Source: Kalaharituber pfeilii
Lineage: Eukaryota > Ascomycota > Pezizomycetes > Pezizales > Pezizaceae
Reading direction: 5' to 3'
DNA: 64,000 bases
Assembly (NCBI GenBank): GCA_015179045.1
Contig: WHUZ01000130.1
Location: 1 to 64,000 of the forward strand
The position numbers and the translations under genes were made by a program. Shown here piece by piece: positions 48,353 through 60,660 of this stretch; position 1 is the stretch's first letter; every line of letters begins with the position of its first letter. Under the pieces are notes generated by a model. That model did not search any database and was not told the DNA's origin. It saw nothing but the letters and a program-made list of their open reading frames with translations.

Positions 48353-50238
48353 AGCTGGTTTAATTGCTATTATGCATGCACAGCTGCTGCTATCCGCCTG
48401 CGTTGGGCTTCCCTTCTCTTTCTGAGTTTGTAGGTCTGTTGCAATCAAAAGAAATTTTTGACTAGAAACGTTTGTTAGCGTGCGTCATTGGTAGGGTAGG
48501 GTAGCACATCAACGACAGCGGCGGTGGACGGAGCGGGCGGGTGGGTACGGAGTACAAGGGGGGAATAGCGCAGTGTGCTGCAGGGGCTTTGCATTGTGGG
48601 GCTTCGGGACAAGAAGAGCAAGGGACGACAAGTGGAACAGCAAGCGAAGAAACACACCGGAGAATAGATTGAAGCCAGACTCAGATCGTGTGGGGCGGGG
48701 GGGGGGGGGGGAGGGGGAAGTGGCGAGGGGAGTCTCAGCGTTTGCGGCTGCCCCCGGTTTGCGCTGCAACTGTGGACAGGCAGGAGTTGGAGGGGAGGGG
48801 AGGGAATGGGCTATGGGTAAGGCTGATGCTAGATGGGCGGGGAGAGATTGAAATCAGATGGACAGGTTGCACTTCGCTGAATGCCGGAGCGAGATGCAAG
48901 GAGAGGATGGCGAGGAGCAGGGAGGCGAGAGGCAGAGGCAGGCAGAGGAGGTGGTCTTGGGGGGAGGGGGGGGGGCCTGCCGGTGGGGGGAGGCAGGCGA
49001 GGCCGTCTGGGGGCGGGGGGGCAAAGGAGCAGAGAAGAGAGGCAGAGGCAGAGGAGCAGAGGAGCAGAGGAGGGAGGCGGGACTGGCTGGGCGCACTGGC
49101 AGACGGGCGGATGGCGGATGGCGGACGGCAAACAGCGCCGCGATTACTAAGAGGGCGCGCGGTGCACGCTCACACAGCAGCAGCAGCAGCAGCAGCAGAT
49201 TCTGATTCGCCTCGGCGTGGCCCCCCCATGCAGCAGCGGCCCTTCTCTGCTGCCGGCGCGGGGCAGCAAGCTGTGCGTGCGTGCTTGGAGGCGAGGGCCC
49301 CGCTGCGTACTCCAGGAGACGATGAGGGCCAGCGCGCGCGCGCGGGACGATCTCAGTCTCCGCACCAGCTATGCGATGGTATCGGCAGGAGGAGGAGGGG
49401 AGAGAGGCCTTGCCCGGCGCCCCTTGCCCCCCGGCTCTGCGTGCTCTGCGTGCTCTGCGTGCTCTGCGTGCTCTGCTCTGCTTGATGGGCCGGCCAGCCA
49501 GCCAGCCAGCCAGGGTCGGTCAGGGCCCTGCAGCTCCAACGCGCGCAGCAGCAGCAGCAGCAGCGGCAGCAGCAGCAGCAGCGGCAGCAGCGGCAGCGGC
49601 AGCGACTGCCCATTGCCGCTTTCGCCCAGGGGGGGGGCCCTCACTCTCTCCCAGCGGCCTGCGTGCTTGAAACGCGCTGCGCCGCCAAGCACACGCAGAA
49701 GCATGAGGCCTGAGGAAAAACATGTTACATGTGCAAATACACACCGCTTGCTGTGTCACCCGATCTGCGTCCGTGCCGATCGATACGCGCTCGCGATTCA
49801 CGATACCTTTCATCGCATCGACGGGGCTGAACCTTATACACAGCTGTGTGGATGGACGCTCTATCATACTTGATACCGCCGGTCGCCGTGTGCATGCAGA
49901 GCGTGGAGCACCCCAGTCCCTGCGCACGTGACGTACCGTTGTCGCGGTGCCAATGGCCAGGTCTTGGCATCCCGAGGGCCCGTTTGAGGCTGACGCAGCG
50001 ACGGTGAAAGCGGGTTAATCCCACAATCCATCCCCCCCCCCCCCGTTCACCATCATCACCGTCGCGTGACGAAACGGCCGCGCCCCCCGCTCGCGAGCAG
50101 CAGCAGCAGCAGCAGCGACCGTCCAGACGCAGGCACGTCAATGCCATTGTCCTGACGCCACTAGCGCATCCTCGCCCACGCCAGCCCGGCAGCACAGCAT
50201 AGCTTCCCACCTCCCCCCCATACACACCACCCTCCAGC
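48353..50238. promoter_or_regulatory. Divergent GC-rich spacer between F-box and Cft2 genes
   Basis: This 1.9-kb bidirectional promoter region separates two genes read outward. Its centre (about 48680-49690) is very GC-rich: long G runs (48693-48710, 48960-48972), CAG repeats (49175-49198, 49548-49600), four copies of GCTCTGCGT (about 49434-49475), a CCAGCCAG run (49494-49514) and CpG-rich patches such as GCGCGCGCGCG at 49333. C runs lie near 50030-50044. Long open frames occur on both strands, but they consist of repeated residues (Ser, Gly, Ala, Arg), as expected from GC-rich repeats, and I do not call them genes. Confidence 0.6.
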
Positions 50239-53200
50239 ATGTTTCACTTCACGCCCCTGCTCGGGGCCCAGGCCGACTCGCACGCCCAATGCTCGCTGCT
50301 CGAGCTCGACGGCGGCATCAACATTCTCGTCGACGTGGGCTGGGACGACAAGTTCGACGTGGCTATGCTAAAGGAGATTGAGAGGTACTGCTGCCCCCCC
50401 CCCCCCTCTCCCCCGTGACCAAGCTCACAGCGGATCCGCAGAGTGGCCCCGCAGCTCTCGCTCATCCTTCTGACCCACCCGACAATCTCACACATTGGCG
50501 CCTACGCTCACTGCTGCAAATACATCCCCTACTTCACGTCCATCCCGGTCTACTCGACGTTCCCCATCTCCGCGCTCGGCCGCCTGCTCTTGACGGACCT
50601 ATACATCTCCAACCCGCTCTCCACGCCCCGACTGCCGCCCCCGCCGGAGCCCGCCAAGGACGCCCCTCCCTCGTCGACACCTCTAGCATACGACCCCGAC
50701 TGGCTTCTTCCCCCGCCGACGCCATCCGAAATCGCATCATACTTCTCCCAGATCCATCTCCTGAAATACTCACAGCCCCACCATCCCCTCATCCGCACTC
50801 CGCCCGCCGCAAACCACCTCCACCATCACCATCACCACTCCCGGAACAGCGGCGCCGGGACGACGCAGCAGTCCACGACCCTCACAATCACCGCCTACGC
50901 CGCCGGCCATACCCTCGGAGGCACGATATGGAAAATCACGCATTCGCAAGAAAGCATCGTGTACGCTGTCTCTTGGAACCACACGCGCGAGAATCACCTC
51001 TCTGGCGCCGCCTTCCTCAGCCATGCCTCTGCCGGCAGCGGTAGCGGCGGCTCGTCGATAATATCGTCATCCGAGGGCCTCGGCCGCCCAACGGCGCTCA
51101 TCTGCTCCTCCCGCACAGCCGACGAGGACCTCTTTGGCGCCAGCAAATGGACTCGGAAAAAGCGCGACGAGGCGCTCCTCGACGTGATTCGGAGCGTTGC
51201 CGTCGGAAAAGGCAAAGTGGTCCTGATACCCACCGACTCGGTAGCGAGAGTGTTGGAATTGATTTACCTGCTGGAGCACGCATTCCGGAAAGACAGGCAT
51301 CTGTCGGGTGGTGGTGAGCCCGGAGCGGGCGCGGGATTGTATTTGGTGGGAAGAAAGTCAAAGCACTTGGTTAGCGTCGTTAGCAGCATGCTCGAATGGA
51401 TGGACGAGACTGTGATCAAGGAGCTTGAGAGCTCAGCCGGGAAAAACGCGCAGCAGACAACGCAGCAGGGGCAGCAGCAGCAGCAGCAGGATGGAGGTAA
51501 TGTGCAGGGGCAGGGTCAGAGGGGTAGGAAGGGAAACCGCAAAGGGGGAAGTCAACCAGGAGGTGCGGGGACGGGAGGGAGCCAGCAACAGGGAGGGCAA
51601 GGACAGCAGCAACAGCAGAGTAAAGCGACAGGCCCATTTGACTTTTTGCATATGAAGGTGTTGAGCAATTTGGCGCAGTTGGACAAGCTACTGTCTGTGC
51701 ATTCCTCCGCTTCCTCAGTTGATGAGGATGGAGATACAAACATCGACGAACCGTACACACCACAGCACATCCCCGGTGATTCTGACTCTGAGGGCTCTGT
51801 CGCATCCATGGACTACGATCCCGAGACCGGCGCACTTATCGAGTGGCGCCGCCCCAAAGCGCAAAAAGTACATACGCGACTGCAGAATGTACGGAAGAAG
51901 GGGAAGGCGAAGGCGGAGCAGCAGAAGCAGCAACATTCGCAGCAGCAGCAGCATCGGGGGCTGGTCATTATTGCGTCGGACACGTCGCTTGAGTGGGGGT
52001 TTGCGCGAGAGGTGTTTACGAAGATCGCCGGGGGAGAGGGCAATGTGATTGTGTTGACGGAGCTGATGGATGGGGATGGGAAGGGGGGGTTAGGAGAGGA
52101 ATTGGCAAAGGCGTGGAGGGAGGGGTTGAAGGAGAGGAGAGAGAAAGGAGCGGCTGGCGGGCAGCAGGGGGAGGTGGGAGTGCAGTTGGGGTGGGATAGG
52201 AAAGAAATTCAGGTTTGTTCACTCACGCTTGTCTTTTACATGGCAATATTCTTACAGAGCTGACTTTGTGAATCACTCTAGCTCACCTCCCGCACGCCCC
52301 TCACTGACGCCCCCCTTGATGCCTACAAAAAGTATCTCTCTTCCCTCAAAAAACACTCCACCCTCTCCGGTGCCACCCCCCACGACCCCTCCGCCACCTC
52401 TCCACTTATTCCCTCTCTCATCACCTCCGACATCGATCCTGACACCTCTGACACCTCCTCCTCGGAGACTGAATCCGACTCCGACCCTGACAAGCAAGGC
52501 AAATCCCTCTTGACCACCACCTCCAAATCCAAAAAGGCGCTTGCAGCAGCTGCGATAAAGGCCGCGACTGCAGCTACCGCTTCTGCAGTTGGCGGCGTCC
52601 CGGGGGCGGCGGATACAAAGACAATCATACCTGTGGCCACGATAACGGATTTGGGCATCTCGGTGTTGTTGAGGGGCAAGGGGGTGTTTGATTTCGATGT
52701 GCGGAATGCAAAGGGTCGGAGCAGGATGCTGCCGTTTGCACTGAAGAGGAGGAGGGGGGATGAATATGGAGAGGTTGTGAAGGGGGAGGAGTTCCTTCGT
52801 GCCGACGAGAGAGAGGAAGCAGCAGCACTGCCGGGGACGGAAGATAAAGCAACTATGCTTGCCGCCGGGAAAGAGCGGGAGAAGGAAAGGATCGTGGAGC
52901 GCGTGATGGGCCGCAAGAGGAAGTGGGAGGATGCAGGAGCAGGCACGATTGCGACAAGTGCTGCGGGCGGGATGGGGAGGAGGGAGAAAGGGAAAGGGAA
53001 AAGGGTGGCCACGACTACAGGGAAGAACGTGAGGAAGGGGAGTCAGAAGAGGAGGAAGCAGTCGAGGACGCCGTCATCGAGGCAAGGGACACCGTATTCG
53101 GACCGAGAGACCGAAACGGCCACGTCCGATGACGAGGAAGGGGAGGTGAAGGAGGATACGCCCTCGTTTCGCTCGCGCGACGGCGCCGGCTCCGACATGG

Positions 53201-54687
53201 ACACGGACACGGAAGAGGACTCGGAGTCCGAGTCCGTCCTGACCACGCCGTCGAAGCTGAGCACGCGGAAACTGGTGCTGGGCAAAATCCGGTGCAGGGT
53301 ACAGTTTATCGATTTCTCGGGGTTACATGACGCGAGGTCGCTACGGATGCTGCTGCCGCTGATCAACCCGCGGAAACTGATACTGGTCGCCGGGACGCGA
53401 GGGCAGGTCGAGAGGATGGCGGGCGTGTGCAGGGAGTTACTTGCGCCGGCGGAGACAGCGGAGCCGTCTACGGCGCTGGTGGTGGGGCGCGCGAAGGAGA
53501 CGACACGCGGGACCGACATCTTCACCCCACGCATCCGCGAGACGGTCAACGCCAGCGTCGACACGAATGCGTGGACGGTCAAGTTGAGCGAGCGGCTGGT
53601 GCGCAGCCTCAAGTGGCAGGAGGTCGGTGGGCTCGGGGTCGTGCATGTTGTCGGGCGCATAGTGGCGAGCGATAATCCGCTTGCGATCGCGGCCGCGACT
53701 GGGGCGAGCCAGGAACCGGGCAAGAAGCGAAAGATGCTTGAGGAGCAGGATGGTGTGGCGGTGAAGCACGAGACCGGTGATGCTGGTACGGTGGTCAAAC
53801 ACGAGCCCGGTGGTGGTGGTGTCATGGTCAAACACGAGCCCGGCGTCCTTGACCACGAAGGCGACACGACCATGATTGTAACCAGCTCCCCGACCTCCTC
53901 GCCATCACCAGACCCTGGCCTCCCTACCACAGAAGACACAGACACCAAGCTCCCCCCGCGGATGCTCGACCTGATTCTCCCTGGCCCAACTCTCCCGCCC
54001 GGCGTCGCCGCCGCCGCGTACCAGCCCCCGACCAGTGCCACCCCATCCGTCAACGCACTCTTCCCGCTGCGCCACCTCTCGACGCCGCCTATCCACGTCG
54101 GGGACATCAAGCTTACGGACCTGCGCCGCGTGCTCACGGCCGCGGGACACACGGCAGAGTTTGGCGGGGAGGGAGGCGCGCTGGTGTGTGATGGGGTGGT
54201 GGTGGTGAGGAAGATTGGAGTGGGGAGGGTCGTGGTGGAGGATGGAGGTGGGGGTTTGTATGTTGGTGTTGGAGGGGGCGGGGGAGGGGCCGCTGGAGGT
54301 AGGAGGGCGAGTAGTTTCGTGGAGGTGAGGAGGAAGGTGTATGAGGGATTGGCAGTGGTGAGAGGGGGGTTGGGGGGTAAGGTAGGAGGGAGTAAGGCGG
54401 TGGAGGTGGAGGAGAAGGAGGTTGGGGGGATATTATTCAAGGCTTATGTATATCGATTTAGTATTTCTCATCTTCCTTATGCAATTTCCTTTTTTTGTAT
54501 GTATCATACTCGTATATCCGGGACCGTCCACCAATTCCATTCCATCTTATCCATTCCATCCACCACCACCACCAACCCACCCAACCATCCACCCAAACCT
54601 CAACACAAAAACGAGGAAAAAACCATCACACACCGTAAAAATTCAGCAATCCCCTTTTACAGTTATGAACATTTCTCTTTTTTATAG
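50239..54687 (+). CDS. CFT2: Cleavage and polyadenylation factor subunit Cft2 / CPSF100
   Basis: Exons 50239-50384, 50442-52212 and 52282-54687 join in phase to give 1,440 residues. It starts MFHFTPLLGAQ, as in Cft2/CPSF100, the non-catalytic metallo-beta-lactamase/beta-CASP subunit of the nuclear mRNA 3'-end processing complex. The HxHxDH metal site of the catalytic sister CPSF73 is replaced by THPTISHIGAY (residues 60-70). Other family blocks are YAVSWNHTRENHLSGA (about 220-235), LVIIASDTSLEWG, RVQFIDFSGLHDARSLR with INPRKLILVAGTRGQ (about 975-1010), and GDIKLTDLRRVL with TAEFGGEGGALV (about 1241-1275). Lineage-specific inserts are a Gln-rich loop (about 386-440), a Lys/Glu/Ser-rich linker (about 820-960) and three KHEPG-like repeats (about 1131-1160), making it longer than usual. 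Residues after AVVRGG (about 1350) look unrelated to the family, so a 3' intron or earlier stop is possible. Confidence 0.88.
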
Positions 54688-55451
54688 TAGTTTCTATTTC
54701 ACGGCGAGGTCGGAGATGCGCATATGTATGCGACAGGAGGAGGGATACTAGCGAGCAAGTCGCAGTGGTAAGTTTTTAGGGTGGGGGGGAGTTAGGCACT
54801 AGGGAACTTTGCACCTCTTGGCAAGAAGCCTGTCTAGGGGGTATCGAGAGCCAGCGCTCCGTTGTAGTAGTTATTCCCTCCTCCCTCCCTAAAAGATAAA
54901 ATATAAAAAAATATATATATATATAAGCGAACACCAAAAAAAAAAAAAAAATAAATAAATAAATAAATAAATAAATAGATAGATGATGGTGGTCGTGATT
55001 TAGGAGATTGGTACCTACCGGGGGTTGTGTGTGTGTGTGGGGTGGGGGTGGTGGGGGGGTGGGGAAAGGAATATACATGCGCAAGAGAGTTGATGTATGT
55101 AGATACTACCCACCACAATTGCGTTACCCTGAAACCACACACCAAAAAAACCCCGTGCTTATCTACCGCCCCCCGCCCCCCGCTCCCCAATCCCCACAAA
55201 AAGCTTATATATTAAGTAGTGACAATGTGTCGTGATTTTTTTTCGTGCGGTAAGAAGGGTACAGTCTGAAGCTACAGAGTTACTTAAGAGGTGAGGGGGG
55301 GGGGGGCGGGGTAATGTGAATTTATGCGTTTGTTTGTTTATTTATTTTTTTAGTCCAAGAAAAACATTCCCACAAAAAAAAAAAAAAAAGAAAAGAAAAA
55401 AAAAGATAATATAAACGGCCCTGAAGCTTCAAAGGTACGTACACGCATAAT

Positions 55452-55485
<34 letters not shown>

Positions 55486-56559
55486 GAGAGAGAGAGAGCG
55501 AGGAAGGAAGGAAGGGAAAAACCCCGACCGACCGACCGTGAGTGAGGTTCCCGAGGGATAAGGGGATAAGGGGATATTCACTATATTATTATTATTATTA
55601 TTATTGAAAAAATAAGATAAAAGAAATAAAAGAAATGTTGTCAGATCCCCCCCCTCCCCCCCACCCCGTTCCTCCATCTTTTTATACATTTTGTATATAA
55701 GTGAGCAAGAATGTATATATATATACATATACTATCCCCTCTTTTTTTGTTTTTCTACGCATGCAAAAAAGGGATGAATGAATGGGATGGCGGTGGCGGT
55801 GGTGGTGGGGAGGGGTGGGGGGTGAGAGTAGTTTGGCTTTTTATTTTTTATATTTTTTATTTGTTTGTTATTTTTATTTTTTTGGTTTGTTTTGTGGGGT
55901 AAAAATCTCGGTGATAAAAAGTATCATACGAGACCCATAAAAAAAAAAAAAATATGTTTGTGGTTTTGTATCATATCGAATGGAAAAATATAAATATTAA
56001 ACTTAAACAGATTTTTTTTTTTGATTTTTTTTTGTGAATCGTGAGACTTAACTCTGCGAAACAAAAATTCCCCATGGCGAAACACACACACATACACAAA
56101 CATACAAAACATACAAAAACACAAACGCTCAAGTACAAAAAAGTTTCACATTTCCTCACTTCCCCACCCCAACGTACGTCAAAACGAAACAACAAACAAA
56201 AATGACCACAAGATACGATACAATAGCCAAAAAAAAAAAAAAATCAAGTACATTATTAACATATGGCATATTGCGCAAAAACGTTTCAGTAGTATCATGA
56301 AAAACGCGGCACAAAAAGAGAGAAAAAAAAAAAAAAAAAAAAAAAAGGAAAATATCAAGGAAAATTATCAAGGGAATTATCAATATAGCTAGCATATGTA
56401 ATCCAAATTTGCGTTTGCTGTCGTACGCATACTGAGGCCGAGAACTCATTACGCTTGCGCTCCAGGCAAGATAGTACTATCCGACAGTGTACGTATACGT
56501 CATTGGCCCAGGAGCTGATGAAGCTGCCTTACATATACTACAGCTCCGTCCGCAGTAAA
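54688..56559. repeat. Simple-sequence-rich convergent spacer between Cft2 and MFS genes
   Basis: This 1.9-kb spacer between convergent genes is crowded with microsatellites: (AT)n near 54911-54924, (AAAT)n at 54951-54976, (TG)n near 55026-55040, poly(A) around 55375-55400, 29 T at 55454-55482 followed by (AG)n to 55498, GACC repeats near 55524-55540, three GGGATAA units near 55555-55576, (ATT)n near 55584-55606, and further A or T runs near 55938, 56014, 56230 and 56320-56346. No gene was recognised. Confidence 0.75.
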
Positions 56560-59065
56560 CTACGAAGATGACCCTGGTGTTGAAACCGTACATGGCTCTA
56601 CTGAGCTGATATAACTCGCACCTAGCGATGTCCCTGCAGTCATCTTCAGGTCCTCAGTGGACCGCGCAAGTCCTTTGCCCTTGCCACTCGTCGAAACGGA
56701 CATCGAACTCGCCTCCCTGCTCGCCTGCTCAGAATCCAAAGTCGAGTGCGGCGTGTCGTCTGACGGACTTGACATCACCTCGGGCAGTTTCACCCTCCAG
56801 ACCGGAATTGCTGCGAGAAAGTATAGTGTCTTATCAACCCACCACCAATCAACAAAGTCAATACAGTGCCATTCCACCATCTCTGCTAGCAACGCGCCTC
56901 TAATCGAAAAAAGAGCAAATGGGTCCTGTATTTACTTACAGACGCAACAAAGAACGGTAGTCCAAGTATACCAATCTTAATGCCACCTGCAAAGGACACA
57001 GAGAGCAAAGAGTGCCCCACAAGCGTGCCCGTTGATTCGAAGAAGGAGATCCGCGAGTACACTTGTGGTACAATTGCCTTGTCTGTTAGTAGGGACGTGA
57101 CTAGAGATTGCATTGCTGCGCCAAACCCAAAGCCAAGGCACAGGATGAGTAGGGCTGCACAGGAATGCAATTCAGCCCATTATTAGCAAATCCTATAGTC
57201 AGCAAGGCCTGCATCTCTCTTACATGGTATGAAGAACCCAATTGTAGGTGACAGAGCTATGAACAGGGCACCCAGGCCCAAGAACAAAATGCTGCTCCTT
57301 GCAACCCACAGATTGATGGTAGTAGGAGATACCCCACGTTTGCTTGTCAGGTAGCTTGTTGTTGTCGGCAGTATGACCATAAATAACAAGATTGTAGCAA
57401 GTGATTTCAGTGAGAACAGATATCCAGCCTAGCATAACTATGATCAATATGCCTTCGACTTGACTTTCAAAAGACGTGGCCTTCTGATTGAGTTCCCACC
57501 TGTGCAATTGTCCAGTGATAACGTAACGATACAAATTGAAGCAGAATGTTCAAGAACTGTCTACCAAGCGAGGTCACAAAAAACGCCATCATTGCCATTG
57601 AGACTCGAAAAAAATTAGGCTGCATATCATTGAAAGAACGACGGGCTGTGCAGAATGTACGGACAACCCGGGACAACTCAGAAATCAGAAGGCTTGTAAA
57701 AGACTGCGCGGATTGGGGACGAGTCTGAGGCGGACAGGCATTGATGCACCGGTTGCTGTGAATAGAACCATGTGATACTCTACAAGGATGGCCGTTTGCC
57801 GCCGTATTCTGCAAGAGTGGTTGAGTTTCGCTGCTACATGAAGCTGAGGCATGTGACTTCAGGCTTGCCTCTCCGGACTGGAATACTTCCCAGGCCTCCT
57901 CCGCCCGACTGTCACGTTCTTCTTCAGATAAACTAGAGGAAGATATCAACGTCGGTAGCGTTTGTGAGGCGTCTGTGTCTGGCAGTATAAATATTATCAA
58001 ACTCAGGCACACAGCCAGTACTGGAAGGCCGATCATGAACGGTACAAACAACCCCACTCCCATCAGCAGTGATCCTATGGCAGGCGAAAAAAGCTGAGTT
58101 ACTTGAACTACTGTTTGAATACTGTAGAATGTTGTTGCTCTACACGGCCGGAACGATGTCAGCAAAATTCCAAATGTTCACGTGATCCTTTTTGCCGTAG
58201 AAGGGTAGATGCCAGCAAACCTTGTATCCTCGGAGGTGATGTCAGCGAGTACACCATACAGCATTGCGGAAAAAAAATGCGGTCCTCCGCCTATGAGATA
58301 GAAAACAGCACATGCAAGCACACTTCGTGGCGGTAACACATCAGTGAAGACGCCTTGTAAGATTACCCGATCAGATTAGCTCTCAATAATTAAAAACTGT
58401 CACGAAGATGCATATTCGCATCTAAACTGATAACTACTATCTGGCATGGGAACCCCGCTAGCTGTAGCGAATAACGAGGACAAAAATTGCATGCAGGTGA
58501 TGTGACTAAGAAATATAAAAAAGAGGGTAGACGAACAGACAAGAAGCACCCAGGTGTAGAAACATATTGTTCCTGCAACATTTAATGCCATAGCAAATCG
58601 TTTTCCCTTTACGACAGCAACGCATCCAAGTGGGATCGTAACAGCCAGTTCTGCACGACACGAGTAACATGTATTCTATTCATTAGCAAAGGTTTTCGTG
58701 AAACTAATAGAAATCGGCTTATTGAGCTCATTCATATCAACTCACGGTTTCGAGATGGGTTGAGAGAGGAGAGGATGATGTGTTGTACCAGCGAATGAGC
58801 TGAGAACTCCTACAGCTCCCACAATCAATGCAAGCTCTTGTTGCACTTCTTTCACCTGGCATTTTCTTGCATCAAACATGCCCAGGGGCTCATGTATACG
58901 AAAGTGTTGTTGACAGATTGCTATTTCAAGGAGCTGAGTAGTCGGTGCAATTAAGATGTTCGCTCCAAAGCCGAGAAGAAACACTTGCAATCTGCAAAGC
59001 CAGCTCACATACTGACGTTCTAAATAGGGTGCAACGGCGACCTTCGAAATGTCGGTTGTGGCCAT
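56560..59065 (-). CDS. MFS transporter (fungal multidrug/organic-solute type)
   Basis: Seven exons on the minus strand: 59065-58789, 58650-58537, 58353-58221, 58139-57500, 57428-57224, 57154-56940 and 56829-56560 (617 residues, about 12 membrane helices). The family signal is ARKCQVKEVQQELALIVGAV after helix 1, IGGGPHFFSAMLYGVLAD with TSEDTR (helices 4-5), TVVQVTQLFSPAIGSLLMG, a long cytoplasmic loop after LPDTD, AGYLFSLKSLATILLF, LWVARSSILFLGLGALF, and FFESTGTLVGHSLLS. It should move small molecules across a membrane by proton coupling; the substrate is unknown. The usual motif A (GxLADRxGRR) between helices 2 and 3 is degenerate here (IPLGCVAVVKGKR). The second intron (183 bp, donor GTTCGT, acceptor AAG) and the sixth (110 bp, acceptor AAG) rest on phase and homology and are the least certain. 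The tail (residues about 540-617) is Ser/Thr-rich. Confidence 0.78.
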
Positions 59066-60104
59066 GGAAGCAATTCGCAGGAATGACAGGCTATATTGAA
59101 ATCGTGAGCTATATGCAACCTCTCATGTAAGCGGGAAAAATAAGAAGTCCTGGGTCGTTATAGATCTCTAACTTTTGAGACTGCTCCAACTTGCCCTCCT
59201 GAACGCTTCGAGAGCAGCTTTCCTGCACAGAAAAATGGTGAGAAGGTGAAGTTGGCAGCGCGCGATACTGGCACTAGAGCTAACTGTGACTGACATCAAT
59301 ATCTCCGCAGCTGTTATCTACTACCCTATCCATTTGCCCACAACAGTAAATTACCAGCTAAAACCTTGTATACATACTTGCCCGAAACGTTCAGTCAAGT
59401 GCAAGAATGCTGAAAATTCACAACAGCAGCAAGGCTGTATATTGTCAATGCTAGTCAGTGCGAATCTGAATGCGATGGCACACTCACCTAAAAGGAATTT
59501 TCGTCCCTTCTTTCAGCAAGCTTTCACAGGATAATAGAGACAATGTAAGATTATGAGGCTAGGATCTGGCTGCCGGTCACCTTGTTGAGCGATAATTATG
59601 TTGGTTACCCGGTAGGCTCTAAACATAGTCAATCATAGTCCGCATATTTTTGTGGGGATGGGCGACTAACCAGTAATCAACGCATTACTGCACCCCAGCA
59701 TGCCGTCTCCACACTGCAATAGCGGGTGAAGGTTTCTCTTGGTATGCATGGTATGCGTTACACTCACAAGTGTGACAAGAGTTTGGGCAACAACAATGAT
59801 ATCAATACTACCATCCCCCCATTTCGGGGGAAGATATGCAAAATCGCACATCGTACTAAGTATCCGGACAGGGGATCAATGCATATTATACGCTATGCAG
59901 TATTTGGTATGAACTAGCCATATTTTCGTATGTTTGCTGTGGATGTCCATGAGACCAGTCCAAATTTCGTGATAGCGTCCAATTTTTATTATGTCAGAAG
60001 TATCCGGACAGCTGACATAATGAATCTGGGTCTTCGTCTTCAATACTTTGTGTCCTAGCATAACCACAAGAACAAGGTCTATACATAATAATAATATTAC
60101 AAGG

Positions 60105-60450
60105 ATGGCAAGCAAAAAAGGTAAGTAAAGACTCAGTTATCATAGTAAGGAAGATACTAATATTCTCATAGGTCCTGAAATGATCCCCCAGGAAAGAGCA
60201 GCTATTGTGGCATTAATTTATTTGCATATACAGTACTGAATAGCGTGAGCAAGCCACTTCAATAAGGGCGATCTCGAAAATAGTTGAGAATATCGAAATT
60301 GAAGTATGCTGAAATCATTGACAATGTGGTTCTAAGAGTTTCACACATCTGTGCTAAGTTAGCTACAAATCTTGAAGCTGTGAGAGGTGCAAATGAGAGT
60401 ATCACCACAAGAGGTAGGATACTACTATTTTATTTCACTACTATTGTAGT
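60105..60450 (+). pseudogene. Tc1/mariner transposase N-terminal remnant
   Basis: ATG at 60105 begins MASKK; a 51-bp intron-like GTAAGT...ATAG segment (60121-60171) leads to PEMIPQERAAIVALI, then a stop. In another frame slightly downstream RAISKIVENI and IDNVVLRVSHI can be read. The order PQERAAIVAL, RAISKIV, (S)TVDNVV matches the helix-turn-helix N-terminus of fungal Tc1/mariner transposases, but frame breaks and stops separate the pieces and the DDE domain is absent. The copy is non-autonomous. Confidence 0.5.
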
Positions 60451-60535
60451 GCTATTCTAATACTGGTGGTGGGAATAATCATGTAGTATGTATATAAATT
60501 AACATTGATTAATACCTGGAATATAATAGGAGTGA

Positions 60536-60660
60536 AAATAGCCCTCCGGGACTGCCTCCGGGACAGCTTCCGGGACCGCCTCCGAAACGGCATTCAGAAC
60601 GGCATCCGGAACAGCCTCTGCCTCCGGAGCAGCCTATGGAAGAGCCCTCGGGATAGCCTT
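60536..60660 (+). repeat. Degenerate 12-bp minisatellite (CCTCCGGGACAG type)
   Basis: About eight imperfect units of CCTCCGGGACAG/CATCCGGAACAG occur within the Tc1-like element. In one frame they read Pro-Pro-Gly / Pro-Glu-Gln, so they may derive from a Pro-rich part of the former transposon gene. Confidence 0.55.

Noticed and set aside
49217..49873. 218-codon plus-strand frame with Ser, Gly and Ala-Cys-Ser repeats
   Set aside because: It is made of CAG and GCTCTGCGT repeats in the divergent promoter island. No start context or splice support, and several overlapping frames are equally open.
53043..54440. 465-codon minus-strand frame rich in Ser, Thr and Pro
   Set aside because: Antisense of the Cft2 C-terminal half. 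GC-rich codon usage keeps the reverse frame open.
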